A DNA stretch of 64,000 bases from an uncultured Caryophanales bacterium (GTDB taxonomy: Bacteria > Bacillota_I > Bacilli_A > Acholeplasmatales > Anaeroplasmataceae). The stretch is taken from the NCBI GenBank assembly GCA_946405105.1, contig CAMJFY010000002.1, positions 1 through 64,000 on the forward strand, in the 5' to 3' direction. How positions within the stretch are numbered: the stretch's first letter is position 1; each line of letters starts with the position of its first letter. Below, piece after piece: positions 1 through 8,089 of the stretch. Under the pieces are notes generated by a model, which did not search any database, was not told where the DNA came from, and worked only from the letters and a program-made list of their open reading frames with translations. Position numbers and translations under genes: made by a program.

Positions 1-2
1 TA

Positions 3-899
3 TTCATCCCAGGTATTATGGAGCATATCGAGCGTACTGGTGTTCACTCAGGAGATTCAATGAGTGTTTACCCTCCATATTCATTAAATGAGGCTGCTCA
101 AAAGACAATCATTGATTACACAATTAGAATTGGTAAGAAACTAAACATGGTTGGTTTATATAATATCCAATTCATTGTTGATAAAGGAAATAATGTATCA
201 ATTATTGAAGTTAACCCAAGATCTTCAAGAACTGTACCATTCTTAGCTAAGTCAACAAACATTCCAATTGCTAATATCGCAACAAAGGTAATGCTTGGTG
301 CTAAGCTAAAAGATTTAGGATATGTAGGTGTAGCACCTAAGCGAAAGAGATGGTATGTAAAAACACCAACATTCTCATTCACTAAGATTACAGGTCTAGA
401 TGTTGTATTATCACCAGAAATGAAATCAACTGGTGAAGCAATCGGTTACGATTATTCATTAAATAGAGCATTATTCAAATCACTAAAGGCTTCAGGAACA
501 AGAGTATCTAATTATGGTACAATTCTTGCGACTATAGCAAATGCTGATAAAGAAGCTGCCCTACCTTTAATTAGAAGATTCTATAATCTAGGATTTAATA
601 TTGAAGCTACATCAGGAACTGCTAAGTTCTTAAAGAAAAACGGAATTAAAACAAGAATTAGAAAGAAGCTATCTGAGGGCTCTGAAGAAATTCTTGAATC
701 AATCAAGGCTGGCTATGTTACATATGTAATCAATACATCATCTGAGGGTGCTGGTTCAGTTTCAGAAGATGGAAAGATCATAAGAAGAGCTGCAATTGAT
801 AACAACGTAAATGTATTTACTTGCTTAGATACAGTTAAGGTATTATTAAATGTATTAGAGGAAGTAACAATGAAAATCTCAGTTATTAATGAGGAATAA
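3..899 (+). CDS. carB: Carbamoyl-phosphate synthase large subunit, C-terminal part
   Basis: This is the 3' end of the large subunit that makes carbamoyl phosphate from ammonia, bicarbonate and ATP for pyrimidine and arginine synthesis. The open frame runs in from the left edge, so the gene is truncated by the window, not broken. Visible are the end of the second ATP-grasp domain, including HSGDSMSVYPP and the metal-binding EVNPRSSRT stretch, and the C-terminal MGS-like regulatory domain, which starts near the GTILATIANADKEAALPL stretch and ends at the stop codon. A terminator follows directly, so carB is probably the last gene of its operon. The identity is secure from these conserved blocks. 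Confidence 0.97.
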   Translation, partial: FIPGIMEHIERTGVHSGDSMSVYPPYSLNEAAQKTIIDYTIRIGKKLNMVGLYNIQFIVDKGNNVSIIEVNPRSSRTVPFLAKSTNIPIANIATKVMLGAKLKDLGYVGVAPKRKRWYVKTPTFSFTKITGLDVVLSPEMKSTGEAIGYDYSLNRALFKSLKASGTRVSNYGTILATIANADKEAALPLIRRFYNLGFNIEATSGTAKFLKKNGIKTRIRKKLSEGSEEILESIKAGYVTYVINTSSEGAGSVSEDGKIIRRAAIDNNVNVFTCLDTVKVLLNVLEEVTMKISVINEE

Positions 900-914
900 T
901 AATTGAAAAGAAAC

Positions 915-955
915 CACCATCAATTTATAATTAAATTAAAGATGGTGTTTTTTTT
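915..955 (+). terminator. Intrinsic terminator after carB, ending on the next start codon
   Basis: CACCATC (915-921) pairs with GATGGTG (941-947), followed by eight T residues (948-955). The T-run ends at the ATG of the following transporter gene, so the hairpin also covers the only possible ribosome-binding stretch (GGTG) of that gene. Confidence 0.75.
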
Positions 956-2083
956 ATGAATGAAATAACAAGAGAAAAAGAAATAATAAAGACAAGTATA
1001 ATTGGTATTATCGGAAATATTTTATTAGTAGGATTTAAAGCCTTCATTGGTTTTCTTGCTGGATCAGTATCAATTATTATGGATGCATTAAACAATTTAA
1101 CTGATGCTTTATCAAGTGTAATAACAATTATAGGTACTAAGCTATCAGGTAAAAAGCCAAATAAGAAGCATCCATATGGCTATGGAAGAATTGAATATAT
1201 CACATCAACCTTAATCGCATCATTAATTTTATTTGCTGGTGGTATGGCAATTTATGAATCAATTAAATCAATAATTGATTATTTTCAAAATGGTACAATG
1301 CCACAATTTGAAATTTATTCAATAATTATTATTGCCGCAGCTATTATTGTTAAGGTTGCGATAGGTTTATATTTTAGATACAAGGCAAAGAAGATAGATA
1401 GTGATGCCCTAAAGGCTTCAGGTACTGATGCCTTATTTGATTCAATATTATCTTCATCTACATTAGTAGGTATTATTATTGCTAAATATGCAGGATGGTA
1501 TGTTGAAGGATATTTAGGTATCATAATTGGTTTATTTATCCTAAAGAGTGGCTATGAGGTATTAAAGGAATCATTATCATCAATGATAGGTGATAGATTT
1601 GATAAGGATTTCGTTTTAGAAATTAAAAAGGAAATCAATCAAATAGATGGTGTTTGTGGTGCATATGATTTAATATTAAATAGCTATGGACATCATAAAA
1701 ATATTGGTTCTGTTCATATTGGAGTAAAAGATAATTTAACTGCCAAAGAGATTCAAGCAATTGAAAGACAAATTACTTCATTAATGTATGAGAAATATAA
1801 TACAATTATGACAGTAGGAGTATATGCTGAAAACCTAGATGATGAAGAATCTAAATCAATTTATTCTAAAATAATAGATATTATTAAAGATTATCCTAAT
1901 GTATTACAAATTCATGGCTTCTATTTTGATAAAGAAAAGAAGCTTATTAATTATGATTTAGTTATTTCGTTTGATGAACAAAATCCAGATAATTTAATAC
2001 AAGAAGTAACTAATAAAACAAAGGCATTATCTAGTGATTATAAGGTAATAGTAAATTATGATCAGGATTTCAGCCTATCATAA
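956..2083 (+). CDS. Cation diffusion facilitator, manganese-type (MntE-like) efflux transporter
   Basis: A 375-residue cation diffusion facilitator with six predicted membrane helices in the first 210 residues and a cytoplasmic ferredoxin-like C-terminal domain. The family exchanges cytoplasmic divalent metal for protons and acts as a dimer in the plasma membrane. The transport site can be read: TM2 has N46 and D50 (MDALNNLTD), and TM5 has D158 and D162 (GTDALFD). Zinc members usually have a histidine in place of N46 or D158; the ND-DD set is, as I recall it, that of the manganese exporter MntE, so manganese is the likely substrate. The ATG directly follows the T-run of the carB terminator and has only a weak GGTG ribosome-binding site. 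The GH28 fusion gene follows after 18 bases. Confidence 0.88.
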   Translation: MNEITREKEIIKTSIIGIIGNILLVGFKAFIGFLAGSVSIIMDALNNLTDALSSVITIIGTKLSGKKPNKKHPYGYGRIEYITSTLIASLILFAGGMAIYESIKSIIDYFQNGTMPQFEIYSIIIIAAAIIVKVAIGLYFRYKAKKIDSDALKASGTDALFDSILSSSTLVGIIIAKYAGWYVEGYLGIIIGLFILKSGYEVLKESLSSMIGDRFDKDFVLEIKKEINQIDGVCGAYDLILNSYGHHKNIGSVHIGVKDNLTAKEIQAIERQITSLMYEKYNTIMTVGVYAENLDDEESKSIYSKIIDIIKDYPNVLQIHGFYFDKEKKLINYDLVISFDEQNPDNLIQEVTNKTKALSSDYKVIVNYDQDFSLS

Positions 2084-2101
2084 GCTGTTATGAGGTATAA
2101 T

Positions 2102-4543
2102 ATGGAGAAGTTTTTAGATGGAACAATAATTAGTGATTTCTTTAATAAGGATGAAGCTATTTCTATTGATTATTTTAAAAATAAATATTATCTAAAGGAT
2201 TATTGTAAGCCAAATGTATTAGAAACTAATAATATCCAGGATTTAATTGATAATATATCAGATAATGGTGGTGGATTATTAATTGTTGATGATACATATA
2301 TTACTGGTGCCTTATATTTTAAAGAAAATGTAAGCTTATATATTAAAAAGAATTGTAAGCTTCTTGGCAGCAATAATATTAATGATTATCCATTATGCTA
2401 TACAAGAATAGAGGGAGAAAGTGGACTTTATTATCCTGCCCTTTTAAATTTTATTGGTATTTCTAATGCCTATATATTTGGTGAAGGAACAATTGATGGT
2501 AATGGTAATCAATCATGGAAAAGCTTTTGGGATAGAAGAAAATGGAATAATAATGCCACTAATAAGGATGAACAAAGACCAAGATTATTATTCATATCAA
2601 ATTCATCAAATGTATTAATCAAAGATTTAACAATGATTAATTCGCCTTTTTGGAATATTCATTTATATAAATCAGAATATATTAAGCTAATGAATCTAAA
2701 AATTCATTCACCAGAAGCACCAATAAAGGCTCCATCAACAGATGGAATAGATGTAGATTATTGTAGATATGTATCAATTAAGAATAATTATTTCGATGTT
2801 AATGATGATGCGATAAGCCTAAAGGGCGGCAAAGGACCATATGCAGATTTAGATATTCATAATGGTATTAACGAATATATTGTTATTTCTAATAATGAAT
2901 TTGCGTTTTGTCATTCATGCCTAACACTAGGTAGTGAATCAATTCATAACAAGGATATTATTTTTAAGGATTCATTAACTACAAAATCTAATAATGTATT
3001 ATGGTGTAAGGTTAGACCTGATACACCACAAATATATGAAAATATATTAATAGATAATATTAAAGGCTATTCAAGAGCTTTAATATATATCAGACCATGG
3101 GAACAATTCTTTGATTTAAAGGGAAGAAATGATTTAGGAAAAAATATTATAAAGAATGTAGTTATTTCTAATGTTGATTTAAATTGTGATAATTTTTTTA
3201 AGATAACAAAATCTGACCAATATATTTTAAAGGATTTCGAATTTAATAATTTAAATATTAAATGTTTAATTTCAGGATATAGTGATGATAAGGTAGATAA
3301 TATTAAATTAAATAATGTAAATGTAGAAGAAAAATATATTGGATTAGAAGAAAAATTAGAATTCGTTAGAAATAAAATAAAGAATGAAAATATTAAATGC
3401 ATTGCTAATATTTCAAAGCCATTATTTATGATATCTAATTCATACCCTGGTGTTTGGCTAGAGCATGTATATGATTCAATAATGTATGGTAATTTATTTG
3501 ATGACTTTAGTATTGCTAAAAATACAATTAATGCTTTCCTTGATTTAGCATTAGATAACGGACAAATACCATGCTTTATCAAAAATGATGGTTCAATTGG
3601 TTATTCTCAAATCCAGGAATGTGTATCATTTGCACGACTTGGATTTATGGTTTATGAAAAAACAAATGATTTTGATTTATTAAAAAAGCTATATGATAAA
3701 TCAATTAAATGGGTTGATTTTTTATATAAATATCGTATGACTATGAATATGGGTTTAGTTGAAATGTTTGTTGGTTATGATACAGGTCATGATAATAGCC
3801 AAAGACTAGATGGTATGAAATATAAAGGATATTATTCAATTGATGGTAAAAGGGTTGATGCATCAATTAAACCAGATGATAATCCAATTATTGCGGTTGA
3901 TATGAATTGTAATTTATATATGACATTAAATACAATTAAAGAAATGGCTATAATACTAAATGATTCTAAAAATATCAATAAATATGATAAATTAGCAAGA
4001 AATTTAAAGAAAAGATTATTTGAGGTATGTTATGACGATGATGATTGTTTCTTTTATGATGTAGATAAAAATGGAAAAAGAAAACATAAATCATCAACAA
4101 TATTCCATTTATTTCTAGAAAGAGTATTAGATAGAGATAAGGATAAAGATATTATTGATAAGATATACCAAAAGCATATTAAAAACCCCGATGAATTTTG
4201 GACTAATTATCCATTCCCAGCAATGGCCGTAAATGATAAGGAATGGTTAAATAATAAGATGCCTAATTCATGGGGCTATTATAGTCAAGCATTAATTGCT
4301 TTAAGATGCTCTTTATGGATGGATTATTATGGATATATCAAGGATTATGATTCAATATTATATAAATGGCTTGATATGTTTATTAAAAATTATGATAATA
4401 ATCCATTCGGACAAGAAATTGATCCTATTACTGGAGAAGCAAGTACTGCATCTCCTTGGTATTCAACATCTATGATATTATTCTTATATATTATTAGAAG
4501 ATTAAAGCTATTACAATCTCACGATATTATTCCTACATTTTAG
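2102..4543 (+). CDS. GH28 pectinase-like domain fused to an MGH1/GH63-like (alpha/alpha)6 glycosidase
   Basis: A large two-domain protein without signal peptide, so cytoplasmic. Roughly residues 40-415 form a GH28 right-handed beta-helix: APSTDGIDVD (near 213), the acid pair in VNDDAISLKGGKGP (near 235), and FCHSCLTLGSES (near 270), where the usual GHG is CHS. Roughly residues 440-813 form a helical barrel resembling GH63/mannosylglycerate-hydrolase enzymes, with GHDNSQRLDG (near 564) matching their catalytic Asp region and TGEASTASPW near the end matching their Glu region. GH28 enzymes cleave galacturonic acid links; the second substrate is unknown. The ATG at 2102 is chosen because an AGG lies six bases upstream; an in-frame ATG at 2090 has no such site. 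Its tail overlaps the convergent ZIP gene by four bases. Confidence 0.8.
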   Translation: MEKFLDGTIISDFFNKDEAISIDYFKNKYYLKDYCKPNVLETNNIQDLIDNISDNGGGLLIVDDTYITGALYFKENVSLYIKKNCKLLGSNNINDYPLCYTRIEGESGLYYPALLNFIGISNAYIFGEGTIDGNGNQSWKSFWDRRKWNNNATNKDEQRPRLLFISNSSNVLIKDLTMINSPFWNIHLYKSEYIKLMNLKIHSPEAPIKAPSTDGIDVDYCRYVSIKNNYFDVNDDAISLKGGKGPYADLDIHNGINEYIVISNNEFAFCHSCLTLGSESIHNKDIIFKDSLTTKSNNVLWCKVRPDTPQIYENILIDNIKGYSRALIYIRPWEQFFDLKGRNDLGKNIIKNVVISNVDLNCDNFFKITKSDQYILKDFEFNNLNIKCLISGYSDDKVDNIKLNNVNVEEKYIGLEEKLEFVRNKIKNENIKCIANISKPLFMISNSYPGVWLEHVYDSIMYGNLFDDFSIAKNTINAFLDLALDNGQIPCFIKNDGSIGYSQIQECVSFARLGFMVYEKTNDFDLLKKLYDKSIKWVDFLYKYRMTMNMGLVEMFVGYDTGHDNSQRLDGMKYKGYYSIDGKRVDASIKPDDNPIIAVDMNCNLYMTLNTIKEMAIILNDSKNINKYDKLARNLKKRLFEVCYDDDDCFFYDVDKNGKRKHKSSTIFHLFLERVLDRDKDKDIIDKIYQKHIKNPDEFWTNYPFPAMAVNDKEWLNNKMPNSWGYYSQALIALRCSLWMDYYGYIKDYDSILYKWLDMFIKNYDNNPFGQEIDPITGEASTASPWYSTSMILFLYIIRRLKLLQSHDIIPTF

Positions 4544-5313
4544 GAAAGTGCAATATCTAATATCATCATTATTGCAAAGCCTACAGCAAGTCCAATAGTT
4601 GCAAGATTTGAGTGCTTACCAGTATTAGCTTCTGGTATTAGTTCTTCAACAACTACATAAATCATTGCTCCAGCGGCAAATGATAATGTAAATGGAAGAA
4701 TTGCAGAAACAAAATAAGTTAATAATATTGCTATAGCGGCAGCAATAGGTTCAACTACACCGGAAATGAAGCCGTATAGGAATGCCTTAAATGTAGGCAT
4801 TCCTTCATTTTTTAATGGCATTGAGATAATTGCGCCCTCTGGGAAGTTTTGTATTGCAATTCCCACTGCAAGAGCAAGCATTGCCTCATTTGAAATAGAT
4901 TTATTAATTGCACCAGCAATAATTACACCTACTGCAAGACCTTCAGGAATATTATGAATTGTAACTGCTAGCATCATTTTATAATATTTACTTAGCTTAG
5001 TATTTTTAATTCCTTCCTCTTGATTATCTATATGAACATGTGGAACTAATACATCTAGAAGTAATAAGAAAGATATTCCTATAACGAATCCACCAGCTGG
5101 AATTAGCCATGCTTTAAAATCTTTTTTATCAAAAGAATCAATGGCAGGCTGTAATAAGCTCCATATAGATGCAGCAATCATTACCCCTGAGGCGAAGCCT
5201 AGAAGAACCTTTTGCAATCTTTCGTTTATGTTTTTCTTTAGAATAAATACCATTGCACTACCTAATGTAGTTCCTAGTAATGGTATTAACAAACAAATAA
5301 TTATTATCCACAT
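4540..5313 (-). CDS. ZIP-family divalent metal importer (GufA/ZupT type)
   Basis: A 257-residue membrane protein of about eight helices that moves zinc, iron or manganese into the cytoplasm. The family motifs are both present: IHNIPEGLAVGV in the fourth helix and IQNFPEGAIISMPL in the fifth, which supply the binuclear metal site. The start at 5313 is chosen because AAAGGAG (5324-5330 on the complement) lies nine bases upstream; the longer frame from 5343 would begin inside the operator and ahead of that site. It is transcribed from its own promoter (5360-5388) with a perfect palindrome just downstream, so it is probably repressed by a metal-sensing regulator. The substrate metal cannot be told from the sequence. 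Confidence 0.9.
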   Translation of the reverse strand: MWIIIICLLIPLLGTTLGSAMVFILKKNINERLQKVLLGFASGVMIAASIWSLLQPAIDSFDKKDFKAWLIPAGGFVIGISFLLLLDVLVPHVHIDNQEEGIKNTKLSKYYKMMLAVTIHNIPEGLAVGVIIAGAINKSISNEAMLALAVGIAIQNFPEGAIISMPLKNEGMPTFKAFLYGFISGVVEPIAAAIAILLTYFVSAILPFTLSFAAGAMIYVVVEELIPEANTGKHSNLATIGLAVGFAIMMILDIALS

Positions 5314-5332
5314 AAATGTCATCTCCTTTAAA

Positions 5333-5352
5333 TAGTTAGTCAAAACTAACTA
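5333..5352 (-). promoter_or_regulatory. Perfect palindromic operator in the leader of the ZIP gene
   Basis: TAGTTAGT and ACTAACTA are perfect inverted 8-base arms around CAAA. The site lies seven bases downstream of the -10 box and ends two bases before the ribosome-binding site, the position expected of a repressor operator at the transcription start. The form is reminiscent of DtxR/MntR-family sites, but the regulator is not in the window. Confidence 0.65.
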
Positions 5353-5359
5353 TTACTAC

Positions 5360-5388
5360 ATTATAATGCCTTTATTTTTATTTTTCAA
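5360..5388 (-). promoter_or_regulatory. Sigma-A promoter of the ZIP gene
   Basis: On the complement: -35 TTGAAA (5383-5388), a 17-base spacer, and -10 TATAAT (5360-5365), giving a start near 5353. Confidence 0.75.
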
Positions 5389-5420
5389 TATTTTTTTAAT
5401 AAATAATCAATTATTAATTC

Positions 5421-5449
5421 TAGACATTAATTATTTTAAAATATATAAT
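5421..5449 (+). promoter_or_regulatory. Sigma-A promoter of the DUF1508 membrane protein gene
   Basis: -35 TAGACA (5421-5426), a 17-base spacer, and -10 TATAAT (5444-5449). It lies in the divergent gap between the ZIP gene and the DUF1508 protein gene. Confidence 0.6.
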
Positions 5450-5489
5450 TGTTTATGGATATTTATTTATGAAAGGAGCTAAAAAGGAT

Positions 5490-6929
5490 ATGTTTTTATT
5501 TAATAATATAGATTTAATTTTTATTTTATCTTTTGCTTTCTTAGCTGCTTTAATAATTATTTGGATTTTAACTATTATTATTGTTAAAAAATATAAACAA
5601 AAAAATAAGAAGCCTATTGATTATGCTTCTAAGAATGTTCATTTTGATTCAGAAGAAAAAACTGAAGAAAATGAAATAAAAGAGGATGAAGTAGCTCAAG
5701 AAGAATCAGTAGCTTCTGATTCAGAAAATGAAGATAATTCAGAGCCAGTTGTTGTAGCTCCGGTTACTGAAAATGAGGAAACTCCATTAGAAACTGAAGA
5801 AAATAATCAAGAAGTTAGTGAAGAGCCAAAGGAAGAAGCTCCAACTGAAGAGATTAAGGAAGATACATTAGAACCTGTTGAAGCAACTCAAGCTGAAGAA
5901 AAGGCTGAGGAACCAACTGATAATGAAGTGGTTGAAGAAGCTAAAGAAGATGTTCAAGAAGAAGTTGAACCTGAAAAAGTTGAAGAAGCTCCTGTAGAAA
6001 ATAATGAAGAAGTTATTGTAGAAACTCCAAAAGATGAAGAACCAGTAATTGAAGAGCCTAAATCTGAAGAAGAAATAGCTACTGAAACACAAGCTAATGA
6101 GGAACCTACTGAAGACACACCAGCTTTAGAAAAACCAAAGGAAGAAGCACCAGTTGAAGAGGAACCTCAGGTAGAAAAAAAGAAAATAAATGCTGTTCCT
6201 GTTAAAAAAGGAAGAACATATAATGGTAAATTTGAAATATTTGAAGCTGGAGATGGATATGCATATCAATTAAAGGCATCAAATGGAGAAATATTAGTTG
6301 TTTCAGAAACTTATTCATCAAGAGATAGTGTTATCAAGGCTATCAAGGCTGTTCAAAAAAACATCAGTGATGGAGAAGTTAAGATATTTGCTGATAAGAA
6401 TAATAAATATAAATTCAAGTTAATAGCTAAAAATTATAAGCCTTTAGCTATTAGTGCTAGCTATACAGTATATAAGAGTGCAGTTAGAGCATCTGAATCT
6501 TTTAAGAAATATGCAATGATTGCTGATATTGTTGATGTAGAATTAGATGATAAAGAATCTAAAACTGCAACTCCAATTGAAATTACTACTACTGAGGATA
6601 AGGATGGTGCTAAATTTGTTGTTGAGAAATTCGACGGTGAATTTAGTTGGGCATTAAAAGCATCAAACGGAGAAATTTTATGCCAGGCTGAGGGTTATAC
6701 TTCAAAGGCTGGTTGCTTATATTCAATTGATACATTTAAGAAGAACATTGTTGAAGGTCAATTTAGATGTATAAAGGATAAGAGTGGTAATTATTGTTAT
6801 AAGCTATATACTGCAAATAATAGAATTTGTGCTGTAGGAGAATCATATTCTTCTAAGCAAAATGCTATATCAGCAGCTAACTCTGTTGTAGCATTCTATA
6901 AAAATGCTAAATTAGAAGAGAAAAAATAG
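5490..6929 (+). CDS. Membrane-anchored protein with acidic linker and four DUF1508 (YegP-like) repeats
   Basis: About 479 residues in three parts. One N-terminal membrane helix (about residues 9-33) is followed by a short basic stretch, then a low-complexity region very rich in Glu, with Pro, Val, Thr and Ala, to about residue 225. After it come four copies of a roughly 50-residue unit arranged in two pairs, with the pattern KASNGEIL...SETYSSRD and KASNGEIL...AEGYTSKA, which is the DUF1508/YegP fold; these small domains usually occur as tandem pairs in short soluble proteins, and their function is not known. The basic residues after the helix predict that the repeats face the cytoplasm. The start at 5490 follows AGGAG at 5474-5478. 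It is probably co-transcribed with the methyltransferase gene eight bases downstream. Confidence 0.75.
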   Translation: MFLFNNIDLIFILSFAFLAALIIIWILTIIIVKKYKQKNKKPIDYASKNVHFDSEEKTEENEIKEDEVAQEESVASDSENEDNSEPVVVAPVTENEETPLETEENNQEVSEEPKEEAPTEEIKEDTLEPVEATQAEEKAEEPTDNEVVEEAKEDVQEEVEPEKVEEAPVENNEEVIVETPKDEEPVIEEPKSEEEIATETQANEEPTEDTPALEKPKEEAPVEEEPQVEKKKINAVPVKKGRTYNGKFEIFEAGDGYAYQLKASNGEILVVSETYSSRDSVIKAIKAVQKNISDGEVKIFADKNNKYKFKLIAKNYKPLAISASYTVYKSAVRASESFKKYAMIADIVDVELDDKESKTATPIEITTTEDKDGAKFVVEKFDGEFSWALKASNGEILCQAEGYTSKAGCLYSIDTFKKNIVEGQFRCIKDKSGNYCYKLYTANNRICAVGESYSSKQNAISAANSVVAFYKNAKLEEKK

Positions 6930-6937
6930 GTGATTTT

Positions 6938-8062
6938 ATGCAAATAGAGCTTCCTTCTAAAATATTAAAAGGAATCATTTCATCTAAAAAGGATAAGAAT
7001 GGTAAATACGAAAAAGGTAAGATAGCTAGAATAAAGATAAATAATGAAGAAAAGCTTCAGTTATCATTATTCACTAAAACCCAGGTATTTCATTCTAATT
7101 ATAGTGATGATGAAATCAATAATGTAATAAATGAATTATTAGATAAAGAATTTAATAATTTAGAGCTTACAACTGATTCATTTAATTATTTCTATAAAAT
7201 AACATCTAAGGGTAAGCTATTAACTAACAAAAAGAAAAATCTAGATTCTTTTGTAGCAATAGATCATAATAGATCAAAGAAATATTTATTAGAGGAAGGA
7301 ATAGTAGTTCCTCCACTAGTAGACCTAGGAATTATGCAGCCTGATGGAAGAGTTAACAAATCAGCATATGACAAATATAGACAAATCAATAGATTCCTAG
7401 AAATAATTAATGATTCTATTAAGGATGAAAAGGAATTAAATATAATTGATTTTGGATGTGGAAAAAGCTATTTAACATTTATCTTATATTATTTTTTAGT
7501 AGAGATAAAGAAAATGAATATTAATATCATTGGTTTAGATTTAAAAGAAGATGTTATTGATAATTGTAACGAAATAGCTAAGAAATATAAATATGACAAC
7601 CTTAAGTTTTATAAAGGAAATATATCAGATTTCAAAGATAATAATAAAATTGATATGATAGTTACATTACATGCTTGTGATACAGCAACTGATTATGCTT
7701 TATACCATGCAATAAACATGAAATGTAGATATATATTCTCTGTTCCATGCTGCCAGCATGAAATAAATAATCAATTAAAAACTGATGTAATGCATTCATT
7801 AACTAAATTTGGAATTATTAAAGAAAGATTTAGCGCATTATTAACAGATTCAATTAGAGCAAATATATTACAATATTATGGATATAAAACAAATGTAATG
7901 GAATTTGTTGATTTTGAGAATTCTCCTAAGAATTTATTAATTAGAGCAATCTATTCAAATTCAGGAAAGAATCATAAAATAAAAGAAGAAATAGATAATT
8001 TAATAAAGGAATATAATATTGATCAAACATTATATAACCTAACATTAAAGGAAGAAAAATAA
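6938..8062 (+). CDS. Class I SAM-dependent methyltransferase (Methyltransf_32-like)
   Basis: A 374-residue soluble protein. The SAM-binding motif I is IIDFGCGKSYLT (about residues 169-180), the acidic motif II is IIGLDLK, and a motif-IV-like TLHACDTATDYALY followed by SVPCCQHEI is characteristic of the Methyltransf_32 group. The N-terminal 150 residues are family specific and have no recognised catalytic motif. The substrate is not known; relatives are annotated only as methyltransferases, and RNA is a possible target. The gene starts eight bases after the DUF1508 gene with a short AGGTGA ribosome-binding site and ends at a bidirectional terminator, so the two probably form an operon. Confidence 0.82.
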   Translation: MQIELPSKILKGIISSKKDKNGKYEKGKIARIKINNEEKLQLSLFTKTQVFHSNYSDDEINNVINELLDKEFNNLELTTDSFNYFYKITSKGKLLTNKKKNLDSFVAIDHNRSKKYLLEEGIVVPPLVDLGIMQPDGRVNKSAYDKYRQINRFLEIINDSIKDEKELNIIDFGCGKSYLTFILYYFLVEIKKMNINIIGLDLKEDVIDNCNEIAKKYKYDNLKFYKGNISDFKDNNKIDMIVTLHACDTATDYALYHAINMKCRYIFSVPCCQHEINNQLKTDVMHSLTKFGIIKERFSALLTDSIRANILQYYGYKTNVMEFVDFENSPKNLLIRAIYSNSGKNHKIKEEIDNLIKEYNIDQTLYNLTLKEEK

Positions 8063-8089
8063 TGGGCTACCAACGTAGCCCATTTTTTA
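8062..8089. terminator. Bidirectional terminator between convergent genes
   Basis: ATGGGCTAC (8062-8070) pairs with GTAGCCCAT (8075-8083), followed by T-runs on the plus strand; the complement also has a T-rich exit, so it can serve the methyltransferase and the pectinesterase genes. Confidence 0.85.

Noticed and set aside
3067-3582. 171-codon frame on the minus strand within the GH28 fusion
   Set aside because: Shadow of a certain coding region; no ribosome-binding site and no family pattern.
5868-6092. Phe/Ser-rich minus-strand frame within the acidic linker
   Set aside because: It is only the complement of the Glu-rich repeat codons (GAA/GAG read as TTC/CTC).
5490-6160. Repeat-rich stretch as possible CRISPR or DNA repeat
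   Set aside because: The repetition is at the level of Glu-rich protein sequence; there are no regular direct repeats with spacers.
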